64,000 nucleotides of DNA from Pseudomonas sp. GM21 (GTDB lineage: Bacteria > Pseudomonadota > Gammaproteobacteria > Pseudomonadales > Pseudomonadaceae), in the NCBI RefSeq assembly GCF_000282215.1, contig NZ_AKJS01000119.1, forward strand, positions 1 to 64,000. The letters run 5' to 3'. The translations under genes were made by a program, and so were the position numbers. Shown in pieces: positions 54,868 to 63,666 of this stretch. The notes below the pieces were generated by a model, which was not told where the DNA came from, ran no database searches, and saw only the letters and a program-made list of their open reading frames with translations. How positions within the stretch are numbered: the stretch's first letter is position 1; each line of letters opens with the position of its first letter.

Positions 54868-56235
54868 TTAGCGCACGCCTTCTCCAGCAAGGGCTTCGGG
54901 AGTGAAGATCCGGTCTGGCAACGAGGCTTTAAGGTTGACTTGTTGTTCACGAGGGAAATAAGCGGACGCGAAGTAGCCACCGCCGATCAGGTCGTAGGAC
55001 ATGTAGCCTGCAACGATGGTGCCCGGCGCCCCTGGGAACACTGTTGGCAAGTTATAAGTGACCTTCCAGAGTTGCCCCTGGGCGTCCCAACGCTCGCCCG
55101 CGGCAGCAATCCAGGTGTCTTCATCAAGATACGCACGCACTCGTGGGACCACATGACGCTGACCTTGCTTGAGTGTGCCCTCCACCACCCACACCCGATG
55201 CTGCTCGAAGCGCACGAAATCAGGATTCACGGTCTGCGCTGTCATGAGCTGGTCGAGCGACGCTGCCTGGTGGTAACTGTTGGTGTTGTATGGCACGTAC
55301 ATTTCTTTCTTGCCCACCAGCTTCCAGTCGTAACGGCCGATGGAAGAGGAGTACACCTCGACCTCGTCGAAATTGAGGATGCCGCCTGCCACCGGGCTGG
55401 GCACGTCGCAGCAGGTCAGTGGTAGACGACGAACACGCCGCTGGCCGGTCAGGTACACCCAGGTTTTGGACTCGATGTCATTGATGTTGACGCGCTGCAG
55501 GAGAATCTCTCCGGCGCGGATGGGCGGACCAGAGGTGTCTACACGGCGCACTACGATGTTGGAACCAGCGGTTTGCCATTTTTCCAGGTTGCTGTTCGGG
55601 TCGTAGTACGGAAACGAGCTCTTGGCCACGTTCTGCGAAACCGGGATTACCTTGCCCTCAGGAGTAACGCGCGCCAGGCTAGGCGCTGTTTGGTAACCAG
55701 GGCTCGTCCATCTCAGCAGATGATTCCAGATCGCCTCTTCGCCGTTCTTCGGGATTGGGAACGGGGTGCCGCCGAAGGCACCCTTGGGGAAAGGACCGAG
55801 TTCGCCACTTGGGTCCATCGTCGCCCGGGTAGCGTTGGCAAATGTGTTGTCATACACCCATTGTGGCGCCGCTGCGGTCCGCCGGGTCGGGAATACCTGG
55901 ACCTTGAAGTTCGGGAACCGTTTCAACAGGCCCATCGTGCCTTCGGTCAACTTGTCCGCATACTGCGCAGCGTTCTGCGCTGTGATGGTCAGCAGCGGCT
56001 TGTCCTTGGCGAACAGGTCGGGAATCGCCGGCGAGGTGTACGAGGCATCGGCCGGATAACCGCCGTCCCACGCCGGAATGGTGCCATCCTTGTTGCCGGC
56101 ACGCTCTGCGCCCAACGGAGTCAGGGTGGTCTTGAGTTTGGCCGCTTCGTCAGCCGAAACAGCGGCCTGGACAGTCGGCGCCGCCAGAGTGGCGCACGCC
56201 AGGGCAAGCAAAGTCATGCGAGTGAAAATGGTCAT
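54868..56235 (-). CDS. DUF1329 exported protein
   Basis: 455 residues with a signal peptide cleaved after VQA (about residue 24). The family signature near the N-terminus, LTPLGAERAGNKDGTIPAWD, is clear, and the C-terminal YFPREQQVNLKASLPD is typical. DUF1329 proteins share a LolA/LolB-like fold suited to carrying lipids through the periplasm and always accompany DUF1302 partners. It starts 11 bases after the DUF1302 gene. Confidence 0.93.
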   Translation of the reverse strand: MTIFTRMTLLALACATLAAPTVQAAVSADEAAKLKTTLTPLGAERAGNKDGTIPAWDGGYPADASYTSPAIPDLFAKDKPLLTITAQNAAQYADKLTEGTMGLLKRFPNFKVQVFPTRRTAAAPQWVYDNTFANATRATMDPSGELGPFPKGAFGGTPFPIPKNGEEAIWNHLLRWTSPGYQTAPSLARVTPEGKVIPVSQNVAKSSFPYYDPNSNLEKWQTAGSNIVVRRVDTSGPPIRAGEILLQRVNINDIESKTWVYLTGQRRVRRLPLTCCDVPSPVAGGILNFDEVEVYSSSIGRYDWKLVGKKEMYVPYNTNSYHQAASLDQLMTAQTVNPDFVRFEQHRVWVVEGTLKQGQRHVVPRVRAYLDEDTWIAAAGERWDAQGQLWKVTYNLPTVFPGAPGTIVAGYMSYDLIGGGYFASAYFPREQQVNLKASLPDRIFTPEALAGEGVR

Positions 56236-56246
56236 GTTGTTTTCCC

Positions 56247-57956
56247 TTAGAAGGTGCGACGCAGCGACGCTGAAACGAAATCACGATCTTTCAAGGTCTG
56301 AGCGAAGGTGAACGTGCCGTTTACGGAGGGATCTATGGACGAATACGTGGCGGTGTTTTCGCCGCCGTAGTAGTGGGTGTAGGCCATCGAGAAATCCCAA
56401 ACGCTCAGATAGTTGCCGGCAAGCGTGAGGGTCATGTCCCCGCCATCGTTGGGGCCCATGATCACTACGGGTGACTTGCCATGGTTGTATCCAACGGTGA
56501 AGGATGGCGTAAGGTCCAAGCCGTCCATCACGTTGCGCTGCGGTATTGAGAATAACCCTCGCACTGCTTCCGCGTGTCGATCCAACCCTGGGTCCATGGC
56601 AGTACAGTTGCTAGTGCAACTGGTCCGCTCGTTATAGGCCACTTCCATGCTGAAACTAGGTTCGTCGGACAGGAAGTTACGCGGCATAGTCCAGATCATG
56701 GACACGTTGGCATGGGCCGTATTGCCGATGGCATAAAACGCGTGGTTGTTGTTGTCCGCCTCCTTACTTCCAACTTCCACCGGCAGGCTGGTCAGCGGCG
56801 TGTCGCGGCGCACAGAGAGCTCGCCGGCGAAGTTGACCGTGTCCACGGTGGTGGTGGCACTGACACCGAACGCCTTGATGTCCTCTGGATAAACCCACTG
56901 GTACGTCCCGATCCCGGCACCGACAACGTTGGTCCGCCCCGCATGGGAATAAAGCACAGGCGTCTTGGCGTGGAAACGGATCGCATACAGGCCAAATTCC
57001 CAATCACCCAACTGAGAGCGCAAGCCAAGACCAAACTGGCCGTCATCGCTGGCCTTGATATCTTGCCCGCGTGACAAACCAAGACCAGGCACACCGGGCG
57101 CGACACGAATACGCTCACCACCCTCGCCAATGAAGTCGTTCACCGAGAAGTAACTGCCGGCTGCAGGCAGGCGGGTCTTTTCCCAATCGTATTGGTAGTA
57201 ACCCATCACGGTCAGCACTGGTGAAAACTGGATTTGGCCCGAGAATTGGCCCACCGGCATGATGATTTCTTTGGTGGTGGAGCCTGGCACCGAGGACGCC
57301 TTGATCACATCCACTGGAGACTGGGTACCGGCAATGGCGTTGGCGCCGAAGAACAAGCTCTCGCCCCAGAGCACCGTGTGCTGGCCCAGACGGCCGCTCA
57401 CGCGGGCTGTGCCGACGTCCGCGCCACCAAAGACAAAGGCGTCCAGGAGCTCAGCCTTTCGGCCGTGCAGATCGCGGGTGTCATCGGTGAATTCGTTGTA
57501 TGGCACCGACAGCGAGTTGTTGGTCGCCGGAGAGTTGTTGTCATTCTTATGGTTGTAGACGTCGTCATACCACGCCGCACCGCTCACACGCAGACCGTAA
57601 TCCTGGTGTACGACCAGGTCCATCTCGGACAGCAGATCGAGTCGGTTAGAAATGAGTCGGCCGCTTTTGAAGTTGCGATCGCCGTCGTCCCCGTTAAGTG
57701 CCGCAGGGCCAGCGCCGCTAGTGCGCGTAGGGGGAACGAACTGGATGAGCTTGTCATCTGGGTTCTCGACACGCATACCGGCGGAGTATTTGACCGTGTT
57801 ATCCCAGCGCAGCTTGATGTCGGGATTGCCAACGTCAATCGGTGCCGCCAGTGAAGAGCCCGCAGCCAGCAGACTGGTCGCAACCACCACGGATCGAATG
57901 CTTTGGCGGTACAGAACGTCTTGCGGTGCTGCAAATCTTATTTTTATTATTTGCAT
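56247..57956 (-). CDS. DUF1302 outer-membrane protein
   Basis: 569 residues with a signal peptide (cleaved after SLA near residue 38) and many alternating strands ending DFVSASLRRTF; a C-terminal Phe is the mark of outer-membrane beta barrels. DUF1302 proteins are candidate outer-membrane channels for hydrophobic molecules and pair with DUF1329. It is the first gene of the leftward run of 12 genes to 45017. Confidence 0.93.
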   Translation of the reverse strand: MQIIKIRFAAPQDVLYRQSIRSVVVATSLLAAGSSLAAPIDVGNPDIKLRWDNTVKYSAGMRVENPDDKLIQFVPPTRTSGAGPAALNGDDGDRNFKSGRLISNRLDLLSEMDLVVHQDYGLRVSGAAWYDDVYNHKNDNNSPATNNSLSVPYNEFTDDTRDLHGRKAELLDAFVFGGADVGTARVSGRLGQHTVLWGESLFFGANAIAGTQSPVDVIKASSVPGSTTKEIIMPVGQFSGQIQFSPVLTVMGYYQYDWEKTRLPAAGSYFSVNDFIGEGGERIRVAPGVPGLGLSRGQDIKASDDGQFGLGLRSQLGDWEFGLYAIRFHAKTPVLYSHAGRTNVVGAGIGTYQWVYPEDIKAFGVSATTTVDTVNFAGELSVRRDTPLTSLPVEVGSKEADNNNHAFYAIGNTAHANVSMIWTMPRNFLSDEPSFSMEVAYNERTSCTSNCTAMDPGLDRHAEAVRGLFSIPQRNVMDGLDLTPSFTVGYNHGKSPVVIMGPNDGGDMTLTLAGNYLSVWDFSMAYTHYYGGENTATYSSIDPSVNGTFTFAQTLKDRDFVSASLRRTF

Positions 57957-58466
57957 TATTGCTACCTAGAGAGATTGTGTGACGCATGAACTCCGGTTGC
58001 TGATCGGCCAGTTGCATGAACATCGGCCAGTCACAGCGACCCACAAGAAATACCTCCCATGATGTGTGGCACCGGCTTGAGTTCATGCACGAGCGAATCG
58101 TTGTGCAGGCAACACAGAGTCGTGGTTTGAGATTGATTTGTTATCCTCAGCCCTGACTGTGTTTCTGTGTTGGCCCGAGTATATGCAGCCCCTTTTCGGC
58201 ATGAACAATGATAAAACCCGCTGCACCGCAGCCAGAAAACTGATGGTTCAGTCAGGCCGCTTGTTCTGCAGGGGGAGGAGCAAACACCCACGTCTGCACC
58301 CGCCTGATTGGCGTATTAATTGGAAGAATTGCGGCGGGAAATTTGGGCGTACGCGTGAGCTCAGTGCGCTATTGCAGCGTCACCGGACCGGAGGCAGTTC
58401 ACAGGTGCAGGAGTCAACGCCGAAGGCATTGAGGGAGCGGATGGATATGACGCAAGCAACAAAGCT
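57957..58466. other. Promoter region of the DUF1302 operon
   Basis: About 510 bases without a gene. Near 57984-58034 the words GCATGAAC and ATCGGCCAGT each occur twice as direct repeats, which could be a regulator site. I found no convincing -24/-12 or other promoter by eye. The upstream half (58140-58460) holds nothing I recognise. Confidence 0.5.
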
Positions 58467-59378
58467 TCAATGACTTTCGGGGAACAATCCTTCGTCACGA
58501 GCGGCAGTCAGGTGCATCGCCATTCTGTCGAACAGCAGCTTTACCCGCGTCAGTTCCAGTCGGGCAGTCGGCACCATGATTTTCACCCAGCGTTCCACCA
58601 GGGCGAAGTCCTCCAGCACAGGCACCAGCTGCCCGGCCTGCAGCGCATCGGCAACAATCGGCAGTGCCAGTTGAATAATCCCGTGGCCATCGCGAGCGGC
58701 GGCGCACAAGTAGCCCTCGTCATTGGTGATGAGGACTGGGCGCACGTCCACCTCTATGCGTCCCTCTGGCGAGTTGAATCCCCAGATGGACCCGGCCAGG
58801 GAAAACGTCAGGCAAGGGTGATGGATCAAGTCGCGGGGATGCAGCAAGGGTTCACAGCGAGCGAGATAGGCCGGCGCTGCGCACAGTAGTCGCGGAAAAG
58901 GCCGGATGACCTGCTCGACGACGTCCGGATAGGTCATCTGGTCCATCCCGACCGAGATATCGAAGCCCTCCTCCGCCGGATTGCCGCCCCGGTCAGACGC
59001 GATGATCTCCAGCTGGACCAGCGGATGCTCCGCGCGGTAACGGATGAACAGATCACCCAGGCCCTGCCGGATCAGAACGGCCGGGGCCTTGATTCTGATC
59101 GGCCCTTCGATGGTGCCGGGGTTGAGGATCGCTCCGCTGACCATGTCGCTGTAGGACCGCAGCAGCTGCCGTGCATGGGTAAGGTAACTCTGCCCCGTGT
59201 CGGTCAGCGTCAGGCGCCGGGTCGAGCGATCGAAGAAGGTCGTCTTGAAATCCCACTCGAGCTCGTCGACCCGCTTCATGATGACGGAGGGCGAGGTATG
59301 CAAGGTGCGCGCGGCAGCAGAGAAGTTACCGGTGTCAGCGGTCACGACGAAAGCCTTCAGCTTCAACAGCATGTCCAT
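58467..59378 (-). CDS. LysR-family regulator 3
   Basis: 303 residues from MDMLLKLKAF. Helix-turn-helix FVVTADTGNFSAAARTLHTS followed by a CrgA-like effector domain. It lies 16 bases after the GST gene and is thus the last gene of the ring-cleavage operon, unlike most LysR genes, which are divergent. It may control that operon and the DUF1302 promoter just downstream. Confidence 0.92.
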   Translation of the reverse strand: MDMLLKLKAFVVTADTGNFSAAARTLHTSPSVIMKRVDELEWDFKTTFFDRSTRRLTLTDTGQSYLTHARQLLRSYSDMVSGAILNPGTIEGPIRIKAPAVLIRQGLGDLFIRYRAEHPLVQLEIIASDRGGNPAEEGFDISVGMDQMTYPDVVEQVIRPFPRLLCAAPAYLARCEPLLHPRDLIHHPCLTFSLAGSIWGFNSPEGRIEVDVRPVLITNDEGYLCAAARDGHGIIQLALPIVADALQAGQLVPVLEDFALVERWVKIMVPTARLELTRVKLLFDRMAMHLTAARDEGLFPESH

Positions 59379-59394
59379 GGTGCAGCGCTCGAAA

Positions 59395-60009
59395 TCAGGT
59401 GATGAGTTCAGACTCGACGGCGCGACGGATTTCGACCTTCGACCACAGGCGGTCGTGGTGTGCCTGGCAAGCTGGACCCAGCGAACCGATTCCATTGAGC
59501 ACACACCAGTGCTCGAGATAGAAAAGTGCAAAGTCCGCGATGGTCATTTTCTCGAATAACCAATTTTTGCCGTTGATCTGTCGTTCTGCCCGGTCGAGAC
59601 CGGCCTGGAATATTTTCAGGCCCTGCGCCCTTACAGCCGCGTGGTCTGATTCGCTCGGCGTGAATTTCTCCGGCCGGCGAGCGCGAGTGTAGCCTTGCAT
59701 GTGCACGGTAGATACCAAATATTCGAGCATTTCCAACACACGAATTTCGCCTTCGGTATCCGTCGGGATCAGCTCTCTTTCGGGGTTCGTGCGCGCGAGA
59801 TAGAGCGCGATCACCGGGAACTCGGTGAGCAGCGATCCGTCATCGCGAATCAGCGCCGGTACTTTTCCCTTGGGATTGATCTGCGTGTAAGCCTCGAACT
59901 CCGGCGTTCCCGGACGCGCTGCCTTCTCGATTTCGAACGGCTTGCCAATTTCAGCGAGCAAGGCATGGATGCCGATCTGGCAGGCGCCGGGCAAAAAATA
60001 CAATTTCAT
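59395..60009 (-). CDS. Beta-class glutathione S-transferase
   Basis: 204 residues. The thioredoxin-fold half begins MKLYFLPGACQIGIHALLAE, with Cys10 in the position of the catalytic Cys of bacterial beta-class GSTs. The glutathione gamma-Glu site usually reads E-S but here is TEFPVIALYLA. INPKGKVPAL holds the cis-Pro. It could isomerise a ring-cleavage product, cleave an aryl ether or protect against quinones; which is not readable. Confidence 0.88.
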   Translation of the reverse strand: MKLYFLPGACQIGIHALLAEIGKPFEIEKAARPGTPEFEAYTQINPKGKVPALIRDDGSLLTEFPVIALYLARTNPERELIPTDTEGEIRVLEMLEYLVSTVHMQGYTRARRPEKFTPSESDHAAVRAQGLKIFQAGLDRAERQINGKNWLFEKMTIADFALFYLEHWCVLNGIGSLGPACQAHHDRLWSKVEIRRAVESELIT

Positions 60010-60042
60010 AAAACACTCCAGAAGTGATGGGGAATGGGTTAC

Positions 60043-60975
60043 TCAGACGATGAAGGTTTCCAGCACACCGATACCGTCGACGCCCGCTTCCACCCGGTCG
60101 CCAGGCTTGAGGTACCACTGGCGTGGATCGGGCTTGTGGTGCAGCGCCACACCTTCAGGTGTACCGGTGCTGATCAGGTCGCCGGGGACCAAGCCGAAAC
60201 GCGACCAGAACGCGACCATTTCCGGGAAACCAAAGATCAGGTCACGGCAGTCGGAGTGCTGGCGCAGTTCGCCATTGACCTTCAGCCACAGCACCAGGCC
60301 AGTGGGGTCCGGCACGGAGTCGGCGGTAAGGATGTAGGGGCCGATCGGGCCGAAGCCAGGGAAGTTCTTCCCGAGCATGATCATGCCGTTCTGCATCTCG
60401 CTAAGCTGCCATTCCCGCGCCGACAGGTCGTTGAAAATGGTGTAGCCGAAGATCGCGCTGGCGGGATCGATGTCGCTGCGCGCATCAATCGCCTTGCCCA
60501 ACACCAGGGCGATCTCCACTTCGTAGTCGAAATCGAGCACATCGTCGGGCCGCGTCACCTGGCTTTTGTGGGGGACCAGAGTGCGCCCCAACTTGACGAA
60601 GCCGGTGGGGAAGTCGCTGTGCAACTTGCTGGCGTTGGCGGTATCGCCCTTCATCGACTCCAGCTTGTGCCGGCCAAAGTTGCGGCCTGCGCAGAATATC
60701 GACTTCGCTGGCACAGGCGTCAGCCACTCAACACAAGCAGGGTCATCCATCCAGACGGGATCCTGGCGCTCTGCCGCCCAGGCGAGCAACTCGCGCGTGG
60801 CGTCCATCGCCGCTGCGCCTCCCTCGATCAGGGCCATCACTGACGTCGGCGTACCAGGACCACCCCGGGCGGCGGCAGCCTTGGCAACATCAACCAGCAG
60901 CTCACGGCCCGACACGGAGCTAACGATGCCGAGCCGCTCAGGGCCGGCAGCAGATTGATAGCGGGCGATTTTCAT
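60043..60975 (-). CDS. Fumarylacetoacetate hydrolase-family enzyme
   Basis: 310 residues. Metal and catalytic motifs: VLDFDYEVEIALVLGKAID, FNDLSAREWQ, FPGFGPIGPYI and STGTPEGVALHH, then LKPGDRVEAGV. This family includes acylpyruvate hydrolases and the decarboxylase/isomerase HpaG of the homoprotocatechuate pathway. Next to an extradiol dioxygenase it probably processes the ring-cleavage product. Its ATG overlaps the stop of the flavin reductase gene (ATGA). Confidence 0.92.
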   Translation of the reverse strand: MKIARYQSAAGPERLGIVSSVSGRELLVDVAKAAAARGGPGTPTSVMALIEGGAAAMDATRELLAWAAERQDPVWMDDPACVEWLTPVPAKSIFCAGRNFGRHKLESMKGDTANASKLHSDFPTGFVKLGRTLVPHKSQVTRPDDVLDFDYEVEIALVLGKAIDARSDIDPASAIFGYTIFNDLSAREWQLSEMQNGMIMLGKNFPGFGPIGPYILTADSVPDPTGLVLWLKVNGELRQHSDCRDLIFGFPEMVAFWSRFGLVPGDLISTGTPEGVALHHKPDPRQWYLKPGDRVEAGVDGIGVLETFIV

Positions 60976-61934
60976 GCGGCGAGCCTTGCCAGCAGGTGCT
61001 TCAACAGCTGCACTTCGCTCGGGTCCAGATTGCCTTGAACATCGGCCTCACTCGATTTGCGTATGGCGATCAGCTCCAGGACCGCAAGACGGCCTTCAGG
61101 GGTCAGGCGGATAGCCACGGGTCTATCGCTTGAGTCGACCTCGTGCAGCAATCCACGCTCGATGAGCTGCTGCACAATCGCCGAGGAAATCCCCTGACCA
61201 CGAACTTTTTCGCTGCGCGCAACGATCTCCGGTACGCACAGACCGTCCTCACGACCAATGATGCTGAGCACCGCGTATTCTTCTGCCGTCCACTGCCGGG
61301 ATTCAAGTTTTTCAATCACGGTCTGCCGGGTCTGGAAGTAGGCGTTAGACACCTGATACAACAAATCATCGGGGGTGAGGTTGCTGAACTCATCAACCGA
61401 GGTCACGGGTTGCTTAGGCAACAACATGCCATAGCGCCCGCCGTGGAAGACCAGGGGTTTGCGCGCAGAATGGCTGAAATCGACAATCTCGCCGACAAAG
61501 ATGACGTGATCGCCACCCTCGTATTGATAAGCCAGCTTGCACGCGAAGCGGGCCATGCACTCCTTGAGCATTGGAATACCGTCCGGTCCCCGATCAAGCG
61601 CCAGCCCCTCGAACCGGTCTATGCCCTTGCTCGCAAAGCGCCCCGACAGTGCCTCCTGATCGGCCGAGAGGATATGCACGGCGAAATGCCCGCTGTTGCG
61701 AAAAGCATCCATGTTCAAGGAGGTCCGCGCCAGGCTCCAGAGCACCATCGGCGGGTCCAGGGACACCGAGGAAAAGCTGTTGGCGGTCAAACCGATGTCC
61801 ACGCCGCCTGGCCCGGTGGTGGTGACAATTGTCACGCCGGTGGCGAACGAGCCGAAAGCGTCACGCAAGGCTCGGCCGTCGAAGGCTGGGCCAGCCTTGG
61901 CAGGCTCTGTTTGGGTTGCTGTGTGAGTCGTCAT
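60972..61934 (-). CDS. Flavin reductase fused to a MarR-like domain
   Basis: 320 residues from MTTHTATQ. Residues about 15-180 are a flavin reductase of the HpaC type (FGSFATGVTIVTT, GLTANSFSSVSLDPPMVLWS, GDHVIFVGEIVDF, FHGGRYGMLLP). Residues about 205-320 are a MarR-like winged helix (WTAEEYAVLSIIGRED, SAIVQQLIERGLLHEV). This fusion is known in the reductase C1 of Acinetobacter baumannii 4-hydroxyphenylacetate hydroxylase, where the MarR-like part is an autoinhibitory sensor of the phenol rather than a DNA-binding regulator. It should supply reduced flavin to the HpaB-type oxygenase at the right edge. Confidence 0.9.
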   Translation of the reverse strand: MTTHTATQTEPAKAGPAFDGRALRDAFGSFATGVTIVTTTGPGGVDIGLTANSFSSVSLDPPMVLWSLARTSLNMDAFRNSGHFAVHILSADQEALSGRFASKGIDRFEGLALDRGPDGIPMLKECMARFACKLAYQYEGGDHVIFVGEIVDFSHSARKPLVFHGGRYGMLLPKQPVTSVDEFSNLTPDDLLYQVSNAYFQTRQTVIEKLESRQWTAEEYAVLSIIGREDGLCVPEIVARSEKVRGQGISSAIVQQLIERGLLHEVDSSDRPVAIRLTPEGRLAVLELIAIRKSSEADVQGNLDPSEVQLLKHLLARLAA

Positions 61935-62008
61935 GTTGAATGCCTCCAGTCTTCTTGTTATCGATACCGCCGCGCTGCGAAGGGCCACCGAAGTGGCCCC
62001 CGGCGCTA

Positions 62009-63034
62009 CTACTTGTTGCTGGCGGCCCTGACCCGGGCTTTGTCCGCCAGGTAGGTTTCCAGCGTCACCAGAGGGCCGCGTTCGTGATCCAGCTCCTTGG
62101 TCGCAATACCGCTGAACGCAGTGGTCTCGTTGAACCAGGCTTCCTGGGGTGGCAGGCCCCAGCGCAAGGACAAGCCGGGCTTGCGCACATCCCAGGCGAC
62201 AGGCTCGACCTCGATATCGATCAGCAGATAGTGATCACAGAACAACTCCACGCGATGGCCATCGGGATCGCGCAGATAAACGAACAACACACCCGCCGGG
62301 CCATGCCGGCCAGGCCCCCGCTCCACCACATCGCCCATGCCCAGATTGCCGGCGATATCGCAGGCGCGCAGGATGCTGTGGGAATCGGACACGGTGTAGG
62401 CAAAGTGATGCAAACGCGGGCCCGGATTTTCCAGGAAAACGATGTCCTGGGTGCCCGGTTTGCGGAACATGAACGTCGCAATCAACTTCTCGTCCAGCGC
62501 CATGTATTCGGAAATGCGGAAACCCATTTCTGCATAGAAGTCGGTCTGTTCCTGCACATTCGGAACCTGGATCTGATAGTGGTCGAAGCGCATCGCCGCG
62601 CCGCCCTTGAAGTCCTGGAATTGCGTGTACACACGGGGCGTGGTGGTCATGGTGGCGCAGAGCTGCACCGGGGTTCCGGCAGGGTCGTTGACCAGTAGCG
62701 TGCGACCCTGGTGTGGCACTTCGATCCAGCGCGCGGGCAGGCCTTTGGAGCGGTAGAAGTATTCCGCCTTATCCAGCTCCTCTTCGGTGTAAACGCGAAA
62801 GCCGATCGCTTCGGCTTCATGGTTGTCGCTCTTGCGCTTGATCACCAGGCTGTGGTGGCAGACCTCCTCCAGACCGCGGAAATAGAGGGTATCGGCATCG
62901 CGTTCGGTCAGGACCAGGCCAATCACCTGCTCGTAAAAATCGCGGCTGGCTTCCAGGTCGCGCGAGGTGATAACCGCGTGGCTCGAGCGGGTGATGTTGA
63001 ACGGTGGGTAGTAGACCGGTTTGGGCAGTGGCAT
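62009..63034 (-). CDS. Extradiol ring-cleavage dioxygenase, homoprotocatechuate 2,3-dioxygenase-like
   Basis: 341 residues, two VOC-fold domains. Predicted iron ligands: His152 (RFDHYQIQV), His210 (GPRLHHFAYTV) and Glu263 (DPDGHRVELFC). The stretch ERGPGRHGPAGVLFVYLRD and the spacing match homoprotocatechuate 2,3-dioxygenases. By my recollection of that family, the second-sphere acid-base His (about 14 residues before the second ligand) is Gln196 here. It would open a catechol next to its hydroxyls. Between the CMD-like gene and the flavin reductase gene. Confidence 0.88.
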   Translation of the reverse strand: MPLPKPVYYPPFNITRSSHAVITSRDLEASRDFYEQVIGLVLTERDADTLYFRGLEEVCHHSLVIKRKSDNHEAEAIGFRVYTEEELDKAEYFYRSKGLPARWIEVPHQGRTLLVNDPAGTPVQLCATMTTTPRVYTQFQDFKGGAAMRFDHYQIQVPNVQEQTDFYAEMGFRISEYMALDEKLIATFMFRKPGTQDIVFLENPGPRLHHFAYTVSDSHSILRACDIAGNLGMGDVVERGPGRHGPAGVLFVYLRDPDGHRVELFCDHYLLIDIEVEPVAWDVRKPGLSLRWGLPPQEAWFNETTAFSGIATKELDHERGPLVTLETYLADKARVRAASNK

Positions 63035-63055
63035 GTTAAGTCTCCTGGTGTCTAT

Positions 63056-63592
63056 TCAGAGCCGAGTGAAATCGGCCTCGTTGCTCAATTCGAGGGGGCC
63101 AGTCAACCGACCGGTCATGTTGTACCAACCAATATTGAACAGCAGCGCGACGCTCTGCTTTGGGCCGAGTCGGTGGTAAACATCTTCCCAGACCCCGGTA
63201 CTGACCTGCGCTGGCGCCCGGGTCGCATCCCGTGCCAGGCGCAGGACCGCCTTCTCGAGCTCGGAGAACAGCGGGCTCTTTTCAAAATCCCAAAGCGCAA
63301 GCATTTGCTCCTTCGAGACGCCTTCCTTGATGGCCCGATTCCAATGAGGATCGTGTTCGTAATTCGTGCCCATGGTCTGGCACGCCATCACGATGGCCAT
63401 CTCGCGCAATTTGGGATCGATGCCCTGGCCCTGGCGAACGGCGTCAGCCATGGGAATGAACACTTCGAGGATGTCTGGGCAGATGGCCAGGGTTCGAAAG
63501 ATCTGCGCGTTGGGGGCATGACCGCGCTTTTCCCGGAGCACTGCAAATGCTTCGGGTTCTTCGTCCGGGGTTGGCAGGTGAATACGAGGCAT
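63056..63592 (-). CDS. Carboxymuconolactone decarboxylase-family protein
   Basis: 178 residues. The CMD/AhpD helical core is LREMAIVMACQTMGTNYEHDPHW. Only one Cys is present in the core, so it is not a CxxC peroxidase like AhpD. In aromatic clusters such proteins decarboxylate lactones or have unassigned roles. It lies 21 bases before the dioxygenase gene. Confidence 0.85.
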   Translation of the reverse strand: MPRIHLPTPDEEPEAFAVLREKRGHAPNAQIFRTLAICPDILEVFIPMADAVRQGQGIDPKLREMAIVMACQTMGTNYEHDPHWNRAIKEGVSKEQMLALWDFEKSPLFSELEKAVLRLARDATRAPAQVSTGVWEDVYHRLGPKQSVALLFNIGWYNMTGRLTGPLELSNEADFTRL

Positions 63593-63666
63593 AAGGAACT
63601 CCGCACATTATTATTCGATGTCGGCTGCCGCAGCGTGGCTATTACAACGGCTGCGGCACCCTCGGA

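Noticed and set aside
58050-58080. TGGCAC...CTTGA considered as a sigma-54 promoter
   Set aside because: It is on the wrong strand for the DUF1302 operon and the spacing to the second element is one base short.
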